A stretch of 64,000 nucleotides of DNA from the NCBI GenBank assembly GCA_934098385.1, contig CAKOOJ010000003.1:1-64000 (forward strand), in the 5' to 3' direction. A model generated the notes under the pieces. It ran no database searches. It was not told the origin of the DNA and was given only the letters and a program-made list of their open reading frames with translations. This DNA is from an uncultured Bacilli bacterium. GTDB lineage: Bacteria; Bacillota_I; Bacilli_A; RF39; UBA660. How positions within the stretch are numbered: the first letter of the stretch is position 1; each line of letters opens with the position of its first letter. The translations under genes were made by a program, and so were the position numbers. Shown here piece after piece: positions 1 through 9,981 of the stretch.

Positions 1-731
1 TCAAATATAAAATTAGATTTATCTATATATGATTGTTCTGTTATTTCATTGTTTCTTTCTAATTCTTTCATTTGTTTTAAATCTGGATTTTCTATCGTAA
101 AGTACATCATCATTATTATGAATGATTCCATTGAAGTCATTAACAATAATTCTGGATAAGCTCCTTGTATAAATGTAACTGCTCCACCTATTACAAAGAA
201 TGTAAATACTGGATAATATTTTTTATCTTTTATATTTTTAAAATTACAAATTATACATATTATCCAAACAGTCATACATAATCCACTTACAAAGTATAAG
301 AAAGTTGCAGATGGTCCATAAGAATATATAATTTCATTTTCGTTTTTAAAATATAATGGTAAACTAGAAGTTATAATTATGAATATACAATATATTATTG
401 ATGAATATTTTATAAATTTTTTTATTCTTATTTTTCCTTTTGTTTTATCTTTTAAAGATATTGTAAATATATATATTGTAAATAAAAACATAAAGGTTAA
501 TAAATATAGCAAGTATATTTTAGCAACTATCATATTAATTAAAGGGATTTTATCCATACTTTTAATTGTAAAAATACTTGCAACATCAAATATTAGACCA
601 AAAAAGTTTGAAATCATCATTAAAATATATATTTTATTTTCTAATACATTCAATCTTTTTTTAGAAAAATATACAAATAATAGCAGTGATATATATAAGA
701 AACTGCAAATTTGAATTAATATACTATTCAT
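1..731 (-). CDS. Membrane sensor histidine kinase, N-terminal part (runs off the left edge)
   Basis: I translated this myself; it is an open frame of 243 codons without a stop. The start is the ATG at 731, preceded by a GGTGG ribosome site. About 200 residues form six or seven hydrophobic segments, followed by the motif YFTIENPDLKQMKELE. A YFTIENPD-type motif joins the membrane domain to the dimerisation helix in many 7TM-type sensor kinases of Firmicutes. The phospho-acceptor His and the ATPase domain would lie beyond the window, so the kinase call rests on this linker. It lies downstream of the plsC terminator and is probably a separate transcript. The signal sensed is unknown. Confidence 0.7.
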   Translation of the reverse strand, partial: MNSILIQICSFLYISLLLFVYFSKKRLNVLENKIYILMMISNFFGLIFDVASIFTIKSMDKIPLINMIVAKIYLLYLLTFMFLFTIYIFTISLKDKTKGKIRIKKFIKYSSIIYCIFIIITSSLPLYFKNENEIIYSYGPSATFLYFVSGLCMTVWIICIICNFKNIKDKKYYPVFTFFVIGGAVTFIQGAYPELLLMTSMESFIIMMMYFTIENPDLKQMKELERNNEITEQSYIDKSNFIF

Positions 732-777
732 AAAACCACCATATCCTATAATAAGTATAGCAAACTTAAAAAAAAAT

Positions 778-818
778 ACAAGAAAAAACAGAAATTAATC
801 ATTTACCTTTTTCTGTTT
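778..818 (-). terminator. Rho-independent terminator after plsC
   Basis: Read on the minus strand, AAACAGAAA (818-810) pairs with TTTCTGTTT (794-786) and is followed by a T-rich run. The 5' arm lies inside the last codons of plsC. Confidence 0.7.
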
Positions 819-1540
819 TCTAATACTAATTTTTTTATACTATCTCTAAGTATTTTATTTGCCTCATCTATACTATAATTTTTTGTATCTATAGGTTCTC
901 CATAAGATAATATTAAATTGTTATTGCAAATTTTATAATCACCTGTTACTCCGAATGGTACTATAAGAGTGTTAGTTTCTTTTGACATTCTTATTGCACC
1001 ATTTTTGAAAGGTAATAAAATATCGTGTTCATCATAATCATATATGTGTCTATTTTCTAAATCTTTTTTTACCATTTTTAATTTTTCTTTGGCTTGTTTC
1101 AACTCTTCATAATATGAAGCAGTATTTCTATTTTTTAAATTATTTTCATATTTATTTAAAATATTTATGTATTGTTGTCTTGCAAAATATAATTTATTTC
1201 TTGTGCCTTCTGGAAATAGTCCGATAGAATCTCCATTTTTTAAATATTCTATAGCAGTTTCCATAGATTGATGTGGGTTATTATATCTATCTACAGGTAT
1301 ACATTCGAACATTTTGTAAAGCCATGCCATTTTAGTATCAAAATATTCTTGTTTTGCCATCCAATGAATAGTTTTGTTGGTTGAGCAAATTACTGGTACT
1401 TGATCCCAAACATGTAAATGATTTCCGCAAAATATAACTGGTTCATCTTTTGGAATTATTTCTTTATTTATTATTCTTGGGTGATAAAGTGGAATAAAAA
1501 CACTTTTTACTACTTTTCTACTTATCTGATAATTTTCCAT
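803..1540 (-). CDS. plsC: 1-acyl-glycerol-3-phosphate acyltransferase family protein (PlsC-like)
   Basis: Transfers an acyl chain to the sn-2 position of a lysophospholipid or lysophosphatidate at the membrane. The HX4D catalytic motif is at H41-D46 (NHLHVWD) and the FPEGTR substrate-binding motif at 109-114. The protein is 245 aa, the usual size, but has a charged, probably helical insertion at about 120-170. Its ATG overlaps the stop of the acyl-CoA synthetase gene upstream (TAATG), so the two are translationally coupled. The pair could activate and re-esterify free fatty acids, like the two domains of Aas. The exact acceptor is inferred, not shown. Confidence 0.88.
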   Translation of the reverse strand: MENYQISRKVVKSVFIPLYHPRIINKEIIPKDEPVIFCGNHLHVWDQVPVICSTNKTIHWMAKQEYFDTKMAWLYKMFECIPVDRYNNPHQSMETAIEYLKNGDSIGLFPEGTRNKLYFARQQYINILNKYENNLKNRNTASYYEELKQAKEKLKMVKKDLENRHIYDYDEHDILLPFKNGAIRMSKETNTLIVPFGVTGDYKICNNNLILSYGEPIDTKNYSIDEANKILRDSIKKLVLENRKR

Positions 1541-3888
1541 TATAATTCCTTTCTTAACACTTTTTGTTTTGCTTTAGCTTTTTCTTCTAGATTTTTATAA
1601 TCTATTTTATTCATCAATGTCTTTGGAAGACTGTCTATTACTTCATAGTCAAAAGGTTTATAATATTTATTTGGTAAAGTATCACATAACTTATCTAATT
1701 CTATTTTAATTTTTTCATTAAAATAATTTCCTTCTTTTAAAACAAGATATGCTTTTGGAACTTCATATTTATATTCATGTGGCATTTTGACTACACAACA
1801 ATCTTTAACTAATGGATGTGTACATATTTTATTTTCTATTAAAGAAGGGTAAACATTTACTCCACTTACTATTATTAATCTTTTTATTCGGTCAGTAACA
1901 AATAATTTTCCATCTTCGTTAATATATCCCATATCACCTGTATGTAACCAAACTTTATTATCATTATGCATTTTTAAATCGTTTTTTGTAGATTTATCGT
2001 CTTTATAGAAACCTAACATAATAGATGGACCTGTTGCACATATTTCACCTAATTCATTATATTTTAACTCTTTAGTTGTACCGGGTTCAACAATTTTAAT
2101 TTTAGTATTAACAAGTGGTATTCCTACACTATTTATGTCATTAGAATCTTCAAAAGTAAATGTTAAACTTGATGTTGCTTCTGTTAGACCATATCCTTTT
2201 GTAACTAATTTATTAGAATTGTGTTCTGATAAAAATTTGTTAAAATCTACTTCATCTGCTCCTAGAGAACCACCGCCTGAAACAATATAATTTATAAATG
2301 AAAAATCTATATTTTCATATATTTTGTTGTTCATAATGTCTTTTATGAGAGTTGGTACTCCCATTAAATCACTAGGTTTATATTTTTTTAAAATATTTGC
2401 TAATTGTTTAGCATCATATTTTGGCATTAAAATAACTTTTGCACCCAAGCAAAGTGGCATATGTATACAATTGCATAAACCAAATCCGTGGAATATCGGC
2501 ATTATAGCAACCATTTTATCTTCGTTTGTAAAGTTTGCTTTTACTCCATATTGGTGTGGCATGCTATTAAAATTATCGTTAGAAAGAACAGCACCTTTAG
2601 GTTTTCCAGTAGTACCTCCGGTATTAAGTATAACTGCAGGATAATCTTTTTTATAAGGAAAATCTTTTAGATAATCTAATTTACTTGCACTTAATTTTAT
2701 AAAATTATTATAATTGATAAAATTATTATCTTCTTTTAAATTTGTTTTTGTTTTGCTACAATATGCTATTTTTATCATTAATGGCATAGAATCTTTAGGT
2801 GATAAAATTACAACTTTTTCTATAGAAGTTTCATTAATAATGTTTTTTATTTTTTCATAATTAAAATCTATACAAAATAGTATTTTTGATTTTGTTTTAT
2901 TTATATTATCAATTATGTTATCAATACTAGAAAATGGGTGAATAAAATTAACAACTACACCTAATCTGTTTGCTCCATAGAATGTGTATAATGCTTCTGG
3001 TATATTGTTAGAGCAAATAGTTATAATTTCTTTAGATATTTCATTTTCTTTAATATCAATCATATTAAATATATTTTCTAAAGATTTTTTTGCATTACTA
3101 ATATTATCTAACATTTCTCTACCAGTAATTGTTTTACCTAAATAATTTATAATTTCGTTATTTCTATTTTCTAAGATACCATTTTTTAAACATTCATATG
3201 CTGTATAATTTGGAACCTTGCTTATTAATTGACTATGTGTATAATACTTTTCCCAAGGTTTATCAATAGAAGCAAAACCAGTCAATTTATTATTATTTTC
3301 TTTTGCATTGTATATTTTTTCTAAAGTTTTTAAATAGTTATCTACTTCTATCCAGTTATTTGCTCTAAAAACATTTTCTTTTACACTATCTATATTATAT
3401 GGTTCATTCATTGCTATTATTTTACAATATTTACTTAATTCATTAATGTTATCTTTATTATCTTCTATCATAACATTAATATTATTATTTTTAATTTCAT
3501 TGACTTTACTTTTTCCGCAATAAATTATTTTATCATAAGATATTTTATTTGTTTTTAACCATTCTGAAACAATATATCTCATTAATTTTCCTAGAAAGTT
3601 ATCTTTATCAGTAAATTCTCTTGATGTAATTATGAATACTTTATTATCTTTATGTCTTATATTATTAATAACTTGTGAAGCATTTAATCTTGCTTTAAAG
3701 AAAATAGAATATTCTAATAAATATTTTGTCCAAAACTTTTTTGATTCTTCTTCATTACAATTAAACATTTCATTTATTGTAAATCCATTTTTATTATTAC
3801 ATTTTCTGTTAAAAAATTTTTCTCCTTTTTCAATTTGAAATTTTCTTATATCTGTTAAAACTCCATCTATGTCTATACCTATATTCAT
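1540..3888 (-). CDS. HAD-domain / AMP-dependent acyl-CoA synthetase fusion
   Basis: The protein has 782 aa and two domains. Residues 1-190 look like a HAD phosphatase of the 5'-nucleotidase type: DIDGVLTD at the N terminus gives the nucleophile and acid/base Asp, IITSRE the motif II Ser/Thr, and MIEDNKDN the distal acidic motif. Residues from about 210 form an AMP-binding acyl ligase with TGGTTGKPKG (near 422), GYGLTEATS (near 566), HTGDMGY (near 646) and a C-terminal PKTLMNKIDY in the place of the adenylation Lys motif. It should activate a carboxylic acid, probably a fatty acid, by adenylation. The gene is coupled to plsC. Substrates of both domains are unknown, and fusing them is unusual. 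Confidence 0.82.
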   Translation of the reverse strand: MNIGIDIDGVLTDIRKFQIEKGEKFFNRKCNNKNGFTINEMFNCNEEESKKFWTKYLLEYSIFFKARLNASQVINNIRHKDNKVFIITSREFTDKDNFLGKLMRYIVSEWLKTNKISYDKIIYCGKSKVNEIKNNNINVMIEDNKDNINELSKYCKIIAMNEPYNIDSVKENVFRANNWIEVDNYLKTLEKIYNAKENNNKLTGFASIDKPWEKYYTHSQLISKVPNYTAYECLKNGILENRNNEIINYLGKTITGREMLDNISNAKKSLENIFNMIDIKENEISKEIITICSNNIPEALYTFYGANRLGVVVNFIHPFSSIDNIIDNINKTKSKILFCIDFNYEKIKNIINETSIEKVVILSPKDSMPLMIKIAYCSKTKTNLKEDNNFINYNNFIKLSASKLDYLKDFPYKKDYPAVILNTGGTTGKPKGAVLSNDNFNSMPHQYGVKANFTNEDKMVAIMPIFHGFGLCNCIHMPLCLGAKVILMPKYDAKQLANILKKYKPSDLMGVPTLIKDIMNNKIYENIDFSFINYIVSGGGSLGADEVDFNKFLSEHNSNKLVTKGYGLTEATSSLTFTFEDSNDINSVGIPLVNTKIKIVEPGTTKELKYNELGEICATGPSIMLGFYKDDKSTKNDLKMHNDNKVWLHTGDMGYINEDGKLFVTDRIKRLIIVSGVNVYPSLIENKICTHPLVKDCCVVKMPHEYKYEVPKAYLVLKEGNYFNEKIKIELDKLCDTLPNKYYKPFDYEVIDSLPKTLMNKIDYKNLEEKAKAKQKVLRKEL

Positions 3889-4050
3889 TACTGCTTTTCC
3901 CCCTTAAAAATATTTAATATTATAGAACAAATGTAAATTTATTTTACTAAATATGTCTAAAACACTTTATTTTGTGTTTAAAATAACTATATACATGTTT
4001 ATGATAACATATTTTATGAAAAAAATCTTTAATAAAATTAAAAAAAGGAT

Positions 4051-4626
4051 TTAATAATTATCCTTTCTTAATATCTTAGATTTATTTTTTTCGTTACTAC
4101 TTTTATTTCTACCTATGTTATTAAGTTCATTAACAACATCTTTATATTTTTTTAATTCTTCTATTTCTATTTTTCTAATATCTTTTTTTAGACTTTTATC
4201 ATTATCTTTTTTATTTTCTTTATAAGTATTGAATTCTTTTTTATATTCAACTTCAAGTCCATCTAATATCATTTTTTCATTATTTAATTCATTATTTATA
4301 TTATCAATTGATTCTTTTATATCTGTTGTTTTTTTGTGTGATTTAATTATTTTTTTCATTTTTTTAACAGAATATGTTAGTAATCCTGCATCAACTACTA
4401 ATGATAAAACTGTTATTAAAATAGGAATTACATTTACACTTATACTAACATAGCAAGCAATAACAAGAGCTAAACTTATAATAATAGCACCAAATGCTTC
4501 ATATGATAGAGCAGTAACTTCATCCCATTGTTCTATAAAATTCAATGTTAATTTGTTTTTTTCTATATCTAACTTTTTTATATAATCTTTCTTTTTTGTA
4601 ATTTCTCTTAATAAATTTTGATCCAT
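4051..4626 (-). CDS. Two-helix membrane protein with coiled-coil flanks, unknown function
   Basis: The protein has 191 aa and I do not recognise its family. A charged helical N terminus (1-50) is followed by two adjacent membrane segments (about 55-105) and then a long Lys/Glu-rich, probably coiled-coil region (110-191) that would be cytosolic. The start is supported by GGGAG eight bases before the ATG. It stands alone between the acyl-CoA synthetase fusion gene and ileS, with AT-rich spacers of 162 and 72 bases. The layout fits a membrane-tethered scaffold, but no motif supports a specific role. Confidence 0.6.
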   Translation of the reverse strand: MDQNLLREITKKKDYIKKLDIEKNKLTLNFIEQWDEVTALSYEAFGAIIISLALVIACYVSISVNVIPILITVLSLVVDAGLLTYSVKKMKKIIKSHKKTTDIKESIDNINNELNNEKMILDGLEVEYKKEFNTYKENKKDNDKSLKKDIRKIEIEELKKYKDVVNELNNIGRNKSSNEKNKSKILRKDNY

Positions 4627-4698
4627 AATAACACTCCCTTAAAACTATAAATAGTATAGTTCACACATTTGTTTTTGTCAAATAAAAATTAAAAGGAA

Positions 4699-7600
4699 TT
4701 AAGCTTTTTCTATCTTAATCCCAACATTATGTCCATTGATGTCAATTATGTCTAAATTGTCATTAGTTTCTTCAAATACAACAGATAATGTTTCATCCAT
4801 AATATATTTTTTAAACATATTAAATGTTTCTTTTATTTCATCATCACCATTGTAATATAATTTAATTCTATCACTTATTTCTAATCCTGTTGTTTTTCTT
4901 AGATTTTGTATTTTACTAACTGATTCTCTTGCAAGACCTTCTAATAATAAATCTCTAGTTAATTCTGTATTAAGTATAATGAATTTATTATTTACCATAC
5001 CTACATTAAATCCTTCTTTAGCTTCTATTCTAACATCAACCATATCTGGAGTGATATCAAGTCTTCCACCATCAAAATCTATTGTAATTGTTTCTTCTTT
5101 TAAAAGTAAATCAATATCATCTTTGTTTAAATCATTTAATGCTGTTTGATAATCTTTCATCTTAGGTCCAAACATAGCACCACATACTTTAAAGTTAGGT
5201 TTAATTGTAAAATTCATATATTTAGTTAAATCACTAACAAACACAACTTTTTTAACGTTTAATTCTTCTTTTATTAGATTTACTAAATCTCCTAAAATAG
5301 ATTCATATTTACCATCTATTAAACATTCACTGATTGGTTGTCTTACTTTTATTTTTGTTTCTTCTCTTACATATCTACCAGTAGAAATTAAATCTCTAAC
5401 TAAATCCATTTTAACTTCTATTTCTTCATTTATTAAGCTTTCATTATATATAGGAAAATCACATAAATGAACAGACTCTTCGTTTGTTAAATCTTTATAT
5501 ATTTCTTCTGTAGTATAAGGAATTATTGGAGCACATAATTTACATATTCCAGTTAATATTTCATAAGTTGTTATATAAACACTCTTTTTGCTATCATCTA
5601 ACGTACTAGCCCAAAATCTATTTCTATTACGTCTAATGTACCAATTTGATAAATCATCTGATACGAAACTAGTTATTCTTTTAACTACATCGTTTAAATC
5701 ATATTTATCATAAGCTTCTGTACAATTAAGTACTAATTTATTGAATTTAGAAATTAACCATTTATCTATTTCTTCTCTATTTTCAATTTCTACATTACAT
5801 TCTTTGATATTTATGTTATCAATGTTAGCATACATTTGGAAGAATGAATATGTATTTCTTAATGGATTAAAGAATTTAGAGTGTACTTCTTTTAATCCTT
5901 CTTCATCAAATTTTAATGGTGTCCATGTTGGACTAACGTATGCTAAGTACCATCTTACTGTATCTGCGCCATATTTTTCCATTATACTAAATGGTTCAAC
6001 AGCATTTCCTTTACTTTTATGCATTTTATGTCCATATTTATCTAATAATAATTCATTTACTAATACATTTTTATATGGACTTTTGCCTGTAACGAATGTT
6101 CCGATAACAAGAAGTGAATAGAACCATCCTCTAGTTTGGTCAATTCCTTCTGCAATAAAGTCTGCTGGATATTGACTTTCCCATAATTCTTTATTTTCAA
6201 ATGGATAATGATATTGACTAAATGGCATAGAACCACTATCAAACCAACAATCTATAACAGATTTATCACGGTTCATTATCTCACCACATTCTGGACACTT
6301 AATGTGTATATCATCAACGTATGGTCGATGTAAATCAATTGTATCAGGATTTACATCTTCAATTGCTTTTTCACTTAATTCTTTACGAGAACCAATCATT
6401 TCCATATGTCCGCAAGAACATTTCCAAAGTGGAAGTGGTGTACCCCAATATCTATTTCTAGATATAGCCCAGTCATTCATATTTTCTAACCAATTACCAA
6501 ATCTTTTTTCTCCAACGTATGATGGATACCAATTAACTTTCTTATTTTGTTCGATAATCTTATCTTTAATTTTAGTAACTTCTAAGTAGTAACTAGGTCT
6601 TGAATAATATACAAGAGGAGAATCACATCTCCAACAATGTGGATAATCATGTTTAATCTTTTGTTTTTTAAATAATTTATCATTTGTTTTTAACCATTTA
6701 ATTACTTCTAAATCTGCTTCAAAAATATTCATACCTTTCCATAATCCTTCAGTATATCTAGCATCTTCACCTACTGGATTTACATAAGGTAATTTATATT
6801 TTTTACCAACTTTAGCATCATCTTCACCAAATGCAGGAGCAATATGAACTATACCAGTACCATCAGTCATAGTAACATAAGTATCACACGTTACAAAGAA
6901 ACCTTTTCCATTTATTTCTATATCGCTAGGAATTAATTGTTCATACTCTGTGTATTCTAAGTCGCTACCTTTCATAGTTTTAAGTACTTTATAATCTTCA
7001 CCTAATACATTATTTGCTAAAGCCTCCGCTACTATAAATTTATAACCCATAGATTCTACTAAAACATAATTTTCGTTTGGATTAACACATAATGCAACAT
7101 TAGATATTAAAGTCCAAGGAGTTGTAGTCCATACTAAAAAATATTCATCTTTATCCTTTAATTTAAAAGGTACTATAACAGTATTTGCATCTACTTCTTT
7201 ATATCCCTGAGCAACTTCATGACTTGCAAGTCCTGTACCACATCTAGGACACCAAGGCATAATCTTAACACCTTCATAAAATAATCCTTCATCAAAGAAT
7301 TTTTTTAATATCCACCATTCTGTTTCAATATAATTATTGTCATAGGTAATATATCTATTATCTAAATCTATAAATTGTCCCATTTCTTCTGTTAATCTTC
7401 TAAACGCATTTTCATTATCCCAAACAGTTTCTTTACATAATTTATTAAATTTTTCTATACCAAATTTTTCAATATCGTTTTTACCAGTAAATCCTAATTT
7501 TTTTTCAACATTAACTTCTACCGGTAATCCATGAGTATCCCATCCAACTTTTCTAAATACTTTATGTCCTTTCATAGTTTGATATTTACAAAATGAATCT

Positions 7601-7797
7601 TTTAAAAATTTTGCAACCATATGATGAAGTCCTGGCATTCCATTTGCAGTTGCTGGCCCATCATAAAACACCCAATTTGAAGCATTTTTTCTATTTTCTA
7701 TTGTTTTATTAAGTATATCTTCTTTCTTCCAATTATTTAAGATATCTGTTTCTACTTCATGTACTTGTCTTTTGTCTAATTCCTTAAATTTTTCCAT
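4699..7797 (-). CDS. ileS: Isoleucyl-tRNA synthetase (1032-aa, eukaryote-like type)
   Basis: Charges tRNA-Ile with isoleucine in the cytosol. The class I HIGH motif appears as GLHH within ANGMPGLHHMVAK near residue 55, and the KMSKS loop as KMHKSKGNAVEP near 595. The editing (CP1) domain contains the HTGL-like WDTHGLPVEV and TTTPWTLISN segments. A CxxC pair (PWCPRCGTG) sits in the connective region. The length of 1032 aa and the GLHH form of the signature match the long IleS class that is often less sensitive to mupirocin. GGAGG lies seven bases before the ATG. Expression is controlled by the T-box leader just upstream. Confidence 0.97.
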   Translation of the reverse strand: MEKFKELDKRQVHEVETDILNNWKKEDILNKTIENRKNASNWVFYDGPATANGMPGLHHMVAKFLKDSFCKYQTMKGHKVFRKVGWDTHGLPVEVNVEKKLGFTGKNDIEKFGIEKFNKLCKETVWDNENAFRRLTEEMGQFIDLDNRYITYDNNYIETEWWILKKFFDEGLFYEGVKIMPWCPRCGTGLASHEVAQGYKEVDANTVIVPFKLKDKDEYFLVWTTTPWTLISNVALCVNPNENYVLVESMGYKFIVAEALANNVLGEDYKVLKTMKGSDLEYTEYEQLIPSDIEINGKGFFVTCDTYVTMTDGTGIVHIAPAFGEDDAKVGKKYKLPYVNPVGEDARYTEGLWKGMNIFEADLEVIKWLKTNDKLFKKQKIKHDYPHCWRCDSPLVYYSRPSYYLEVTKIKDKIIEQNKKVNWYPSYVGEKRFGNWLENMNDWAISRNRYWGTPLPLWKCSCGHMEMIGSRKELSEKAIEDVNPDTIDLHRPYVDDIHIKCPECGEIMNRDKSVIDCWFDSGSMPFSQYHYPFENKELWESQYPADFIAEGIDQTRGWFYSLLVIGTFVTGKSPYKNVLVNELLLDKYGHKMHKSKGNAVEPFSIMEKYGADTVRWYLAYVSPTWTPLKFDEEGLKEVHSKFFNPLRNTYSFFQMYANIDNINIKECNVEIENREEIDKWLISKFNKLVLNCTEAYDKYDLNDVVKRITSFVSDDLSNWYIRRNRNRFWASTLDDSKKSVYITTYEILTGICKLCAPIIPYTTEEIYKDLTNEESVHLCDFPIYNESLINEEIEVKMDLVRDLISTGRYVREETKIKVRQPISECLIDGKYESILGDLVNLIKEELNVKKVVFVSDLTKYMNFTIKPNFKVCGAMFGPKMKDYQTALNDLNKDDIDLLLKEETITIDFDGGRLDITPDMVDVRIEAKEGFNVGMVNNKFIILNTELTRDLLLEGLARESVSKIQNLRKTTGLEISDRIKLYYNGDDEIKETFNMFKKYIMDETLSVVFEETNDNLDIIDINGHNVGIKIEKA

Positions 7798-8027
7798 CTT
7801 TAACCTCCATTAAAAAAATTCATAAATATAAGGACGAAGTTACTCGTGGTACCACCTTATTTCATGAATTGATATCATCTTATTAATCTTAACGCGATTA
7901 ACGTTTTTTCTTTATCAGAAAAACACATCCAAAGTGATACATTTATAAATACTCTATTCTTTGTTTCCACCAACCACAAATTCTCTATAATATTTCTTTA
8001 TAAAACGTCTTCTTCATTTGCTTTACA
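7798..8027 (-). promoter_or_regulatory. T-box riboswitch leader of ileS (Ile specifier) with terminator/antiterminator
   Basis: The minus strand carries the invariant T-box core GGTGGTACCACG (7856-7845), which pairs with the uncharged tRNA acceptor end. The competing terminator is AATTCATGAAATAAGG pairing with CCTTATATTTATGAATT, followed by seven T (about 7875-7811). Upstream, Stem I has a GGTGGAAAC distal-loop segment. A candidate specifier ATC (Ile) at 7938-7936 is followed by ACT, the usual T-box context. Low charging of tRNA-Ile should stabilise the antiterminator and let ileS be transcribed. Confidence 0.93.
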
Positions 8028-8033
8028 AAATTA

Positions 8034-8062
8034 ATTATAAGATAAACTCTATATTTTGTCAA
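8034..8062 (-). promoter_or_regulatory. Sigma-A promoter of the ileS T-box transcript
   Basis: TTGACA (8062-8057), a 17-base spacer and TATAAT (8039-8034) on the minus strand match consensus exactly. The -35 box lies inside the last codons of the upstream ATP-grasp gene. Predicted start of transcription is near 8027. Confidence 0.9.
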
Positions 8063-9053
8063 TTTTTATTTTCATTGCATCTTCATATATTGGAACTAAA
8101 CCACATTTTTCAGTAACAAAACTAGGTTTTATTTGATATATACCAGGATAACAATTTCCTTCAATTAAACTTGCACCATTTTCTGTTATTGCGATATCCC
8201 ATCCTACATATTTAACTTCTGGTATTATTTTTGCACATTCACTTACTAATTTAATACATTTATCATAATTAGGAATTTTGTATCCTATTAAGTTAACGTG
8301 ACTTATTGGATGTACTTTAAATATATTATCTTCTCTATCTATAGCAGGTACTATAATTTTACCATCTTTAATAAATGTATACATGCTACCCGAAGAAAAA
8401 TTATCAGTAACTCCACCATTTCCTATCTTTAAAACAGTATTTAATATATAAGTGTTATTATTATCATAATATGTAACAATTCTTAGTGTATTAACACTAC
8501 TATCATTTAATTTTGCCATATCTTTATGTTGTATAATTTTTTCTTCAATTAATAATTGTTTATTCTTAATTAATCTATTATAAATAGTTTTTAATTTATT
8601 TTTATTTATTTTAATTAATTCTACTCCTACGCCTCCACAACCATCTATAGGTTTCACAATTATTTCTTCTAAGTCATTACAAAATTTAACAAATTCATCA
8701 TAGTTATTATCTAAATATAACCATTCTCTTTTTAAATATTTATCAAATAATTTATTAAATTCATATTTATTATCAAATAAATAAAATTTACTTTTATCAT
8801 TAAATTTTTTAACAATAGCATTATTTTTAACTCTAGTTAAATATGTTTTTCTTTCTTCTTTATTTAAATTATAAAATTCAAATTCTTGATAATCATAATA
8901 TCCAGTACCATATTTATTAGAACAGATAATCATATCCATTAATAAATAACACCTATTTTTATTAGTTTTATTATGTATATTATTAATAACATTTATCATT
9001 TTATCATAATTAATATTTTTTAAACATTTTATCTTATATCTTATATTATCCAT
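8049..9053 (-). CDS. ATP-grasp family protein, sugar-transfer-associated type
   Basis: The protein has 334 aa. The ATP-grasp core is visible: IIVKPIDGCGGVGVELI (near 140) is the nucleotide-binding Lys and Gly-rich loop, LLIEEKIIQH gives the hinge, VNTLRIVTY the next conserved strand, and LIEGNCYPG the Mg-binding Glu-Asn near the C terminus. This arrangement is typical of the sugar-transfer-associated ATP-grasp family found in capsule or exopolysaccharide gene clusters, which should ligate a carboxylate to an amine. No glycan genes are adjacent, so the substrate is unknown. GGAG lies eight bases before the ATG. Confidence 0.78.
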   Translation of the reverse strand: MDNIRYKIKCLKNINYDKMINVINNIHNKTNKNRCYLLMDMIICSNKYGTGYYDYQEFEFYNLNKEERKTYLTRVKNNAIVKKFNDKSKFYLFDNKYEFNKLFDKYLKREWLYLDNNYDEFVKFCNDLEEIIVKPIDGCGGVGVELIKINKNKLKTIYNRLIKNKQLLIEEKIIQHKDMAKLNDSSVNTLRIVTYYDNNNTYILNTVLKIGNGGVTDNFSSGSMYTFIKDGKIIVPAIDREDNIFKVHPISHVNLIGYKIPNYDKCIKLVSECAKIIPEVKYVGWDIAITENGASLIEGNCYPGIYQIKPSFVTEKCGLVPIYEDAMKIKIDKI

Positions 9054-9113
9054 AAACTACTCCTCATTAATTATTTTACCATATTTTTTTAAATTATAAT
9101 TAATAAGTTTAAT

Positions 9114-9953
9114 TTATTTAATATTTTTTTTATTATCATCTAAATACATTTCACTTACGTACATATCTTTAACAATTTTAAAGGTTTCATCTGTAAGTGG
9201 AATTTGATGTTTTGATATAAAATCAAATATTTTTTTCTTATCATCAATAGTTAATATAGTATTGTTTATAAAATATGTTTTATCAAATATATATTTAATC
9301 ATATATTTATCTAACGTAACTCCACTAGTATTTTTATCAAAAAATTGTTTTAGAATATCTATATCTTCTTTATTTAAGTTATTTATACATATTTTTGATA
9401 ATTCATTTGGATTTATATTTAGTAATAAATAATAATCTACTATGTTATTTATTTTATTATTTTTTATTCTATCTATTAAATTATATATTCTTTTTTTATA
9501 TTGGTTAAATTTTTTATTATTAATATTATTTGAGTGATTAAGACATTCATAATGTATAGATTCATGTGTATCTTTTATAGATGATAAGTATTTTATAGTA
9601 TTTAAATAATCATATTTTTTATCTACACAGAATTTGTGTAAACTGTCATAGTTGCTATTAATATATTCTATTAAATTATTGTAATATTGTTTTTCTTCAT
9701 CATTTTTATATGGTTTTCCATATAAAAAGGTTTCCATGTATTTTGAATATTTTACAACTTTTTCATGTAATAATTTTATTTCATCAGGACTAAAATATTT
9801 ATTTAAGTATTCTTTATTTAACATTTTCATTAAATCATTGTATCCATAATCATATTTTGAATATAACGCTTCATAATCTTTCTTATATTTACATTCTAAT
9901 AATATTTTAAATAGTTTTATAACTATTAAATCTCCATGTATATTAACATCCAT
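9114..9953 (-). CDS. Hypothetical protein, helical and Lys/Asn/Tyr-rich
   Basis: The protein has 279 aa and I do not recognise it. There is no signal peptide, membrane segment or obvious catalytic motif, and the composition suggests a soluble mostly helical protein. The ATG at 9953 has GGAG nine bases upstream. It lies between ezrA (28 bases away) and the ATP-grasp gene (60 bases away), in the same direction, so it is probably cotranscribed with them. The very high Asn, Lys and Tyr content follows the local AT richness. Confidence 0.6.
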   Translation of the reverse strand: MDVNIHGDLIVIKLFKILLECKYKKDYEALYSKYDYGYNDLMKMLNKEYLNKYFSPDEIKLLHEKVVKYSKYMETFLYGKPYKNDEEKQYYNNLIEYINSNYDSLHKFCVDKKYDYLNTIKYLSSIKDTHESIHYECLNHSNNINNKKFNQYKKRIYNLIDRIKNNKINNIVDYYLLLNINPNELSKICINNLNKEDIDILKQFFDKNTSGVTLDKYMIKYIFDKTYFINNTILTIDDKKKIFDFISKHQIPLTDETFKIVKDMYVSEMYLDDNKKNIK

Positions 9954-9981
9954 ATAAAATCTCCTAACTAAATTAAAAAGA

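Noticed and set aside
379..714. Plus-strand open frame of 111 codons
   Set aside because: It is antisense to the histidine kinase N-terminal region, whose frame continues past the window edge with a recognisable linker motif. No ribosome site precedes it.
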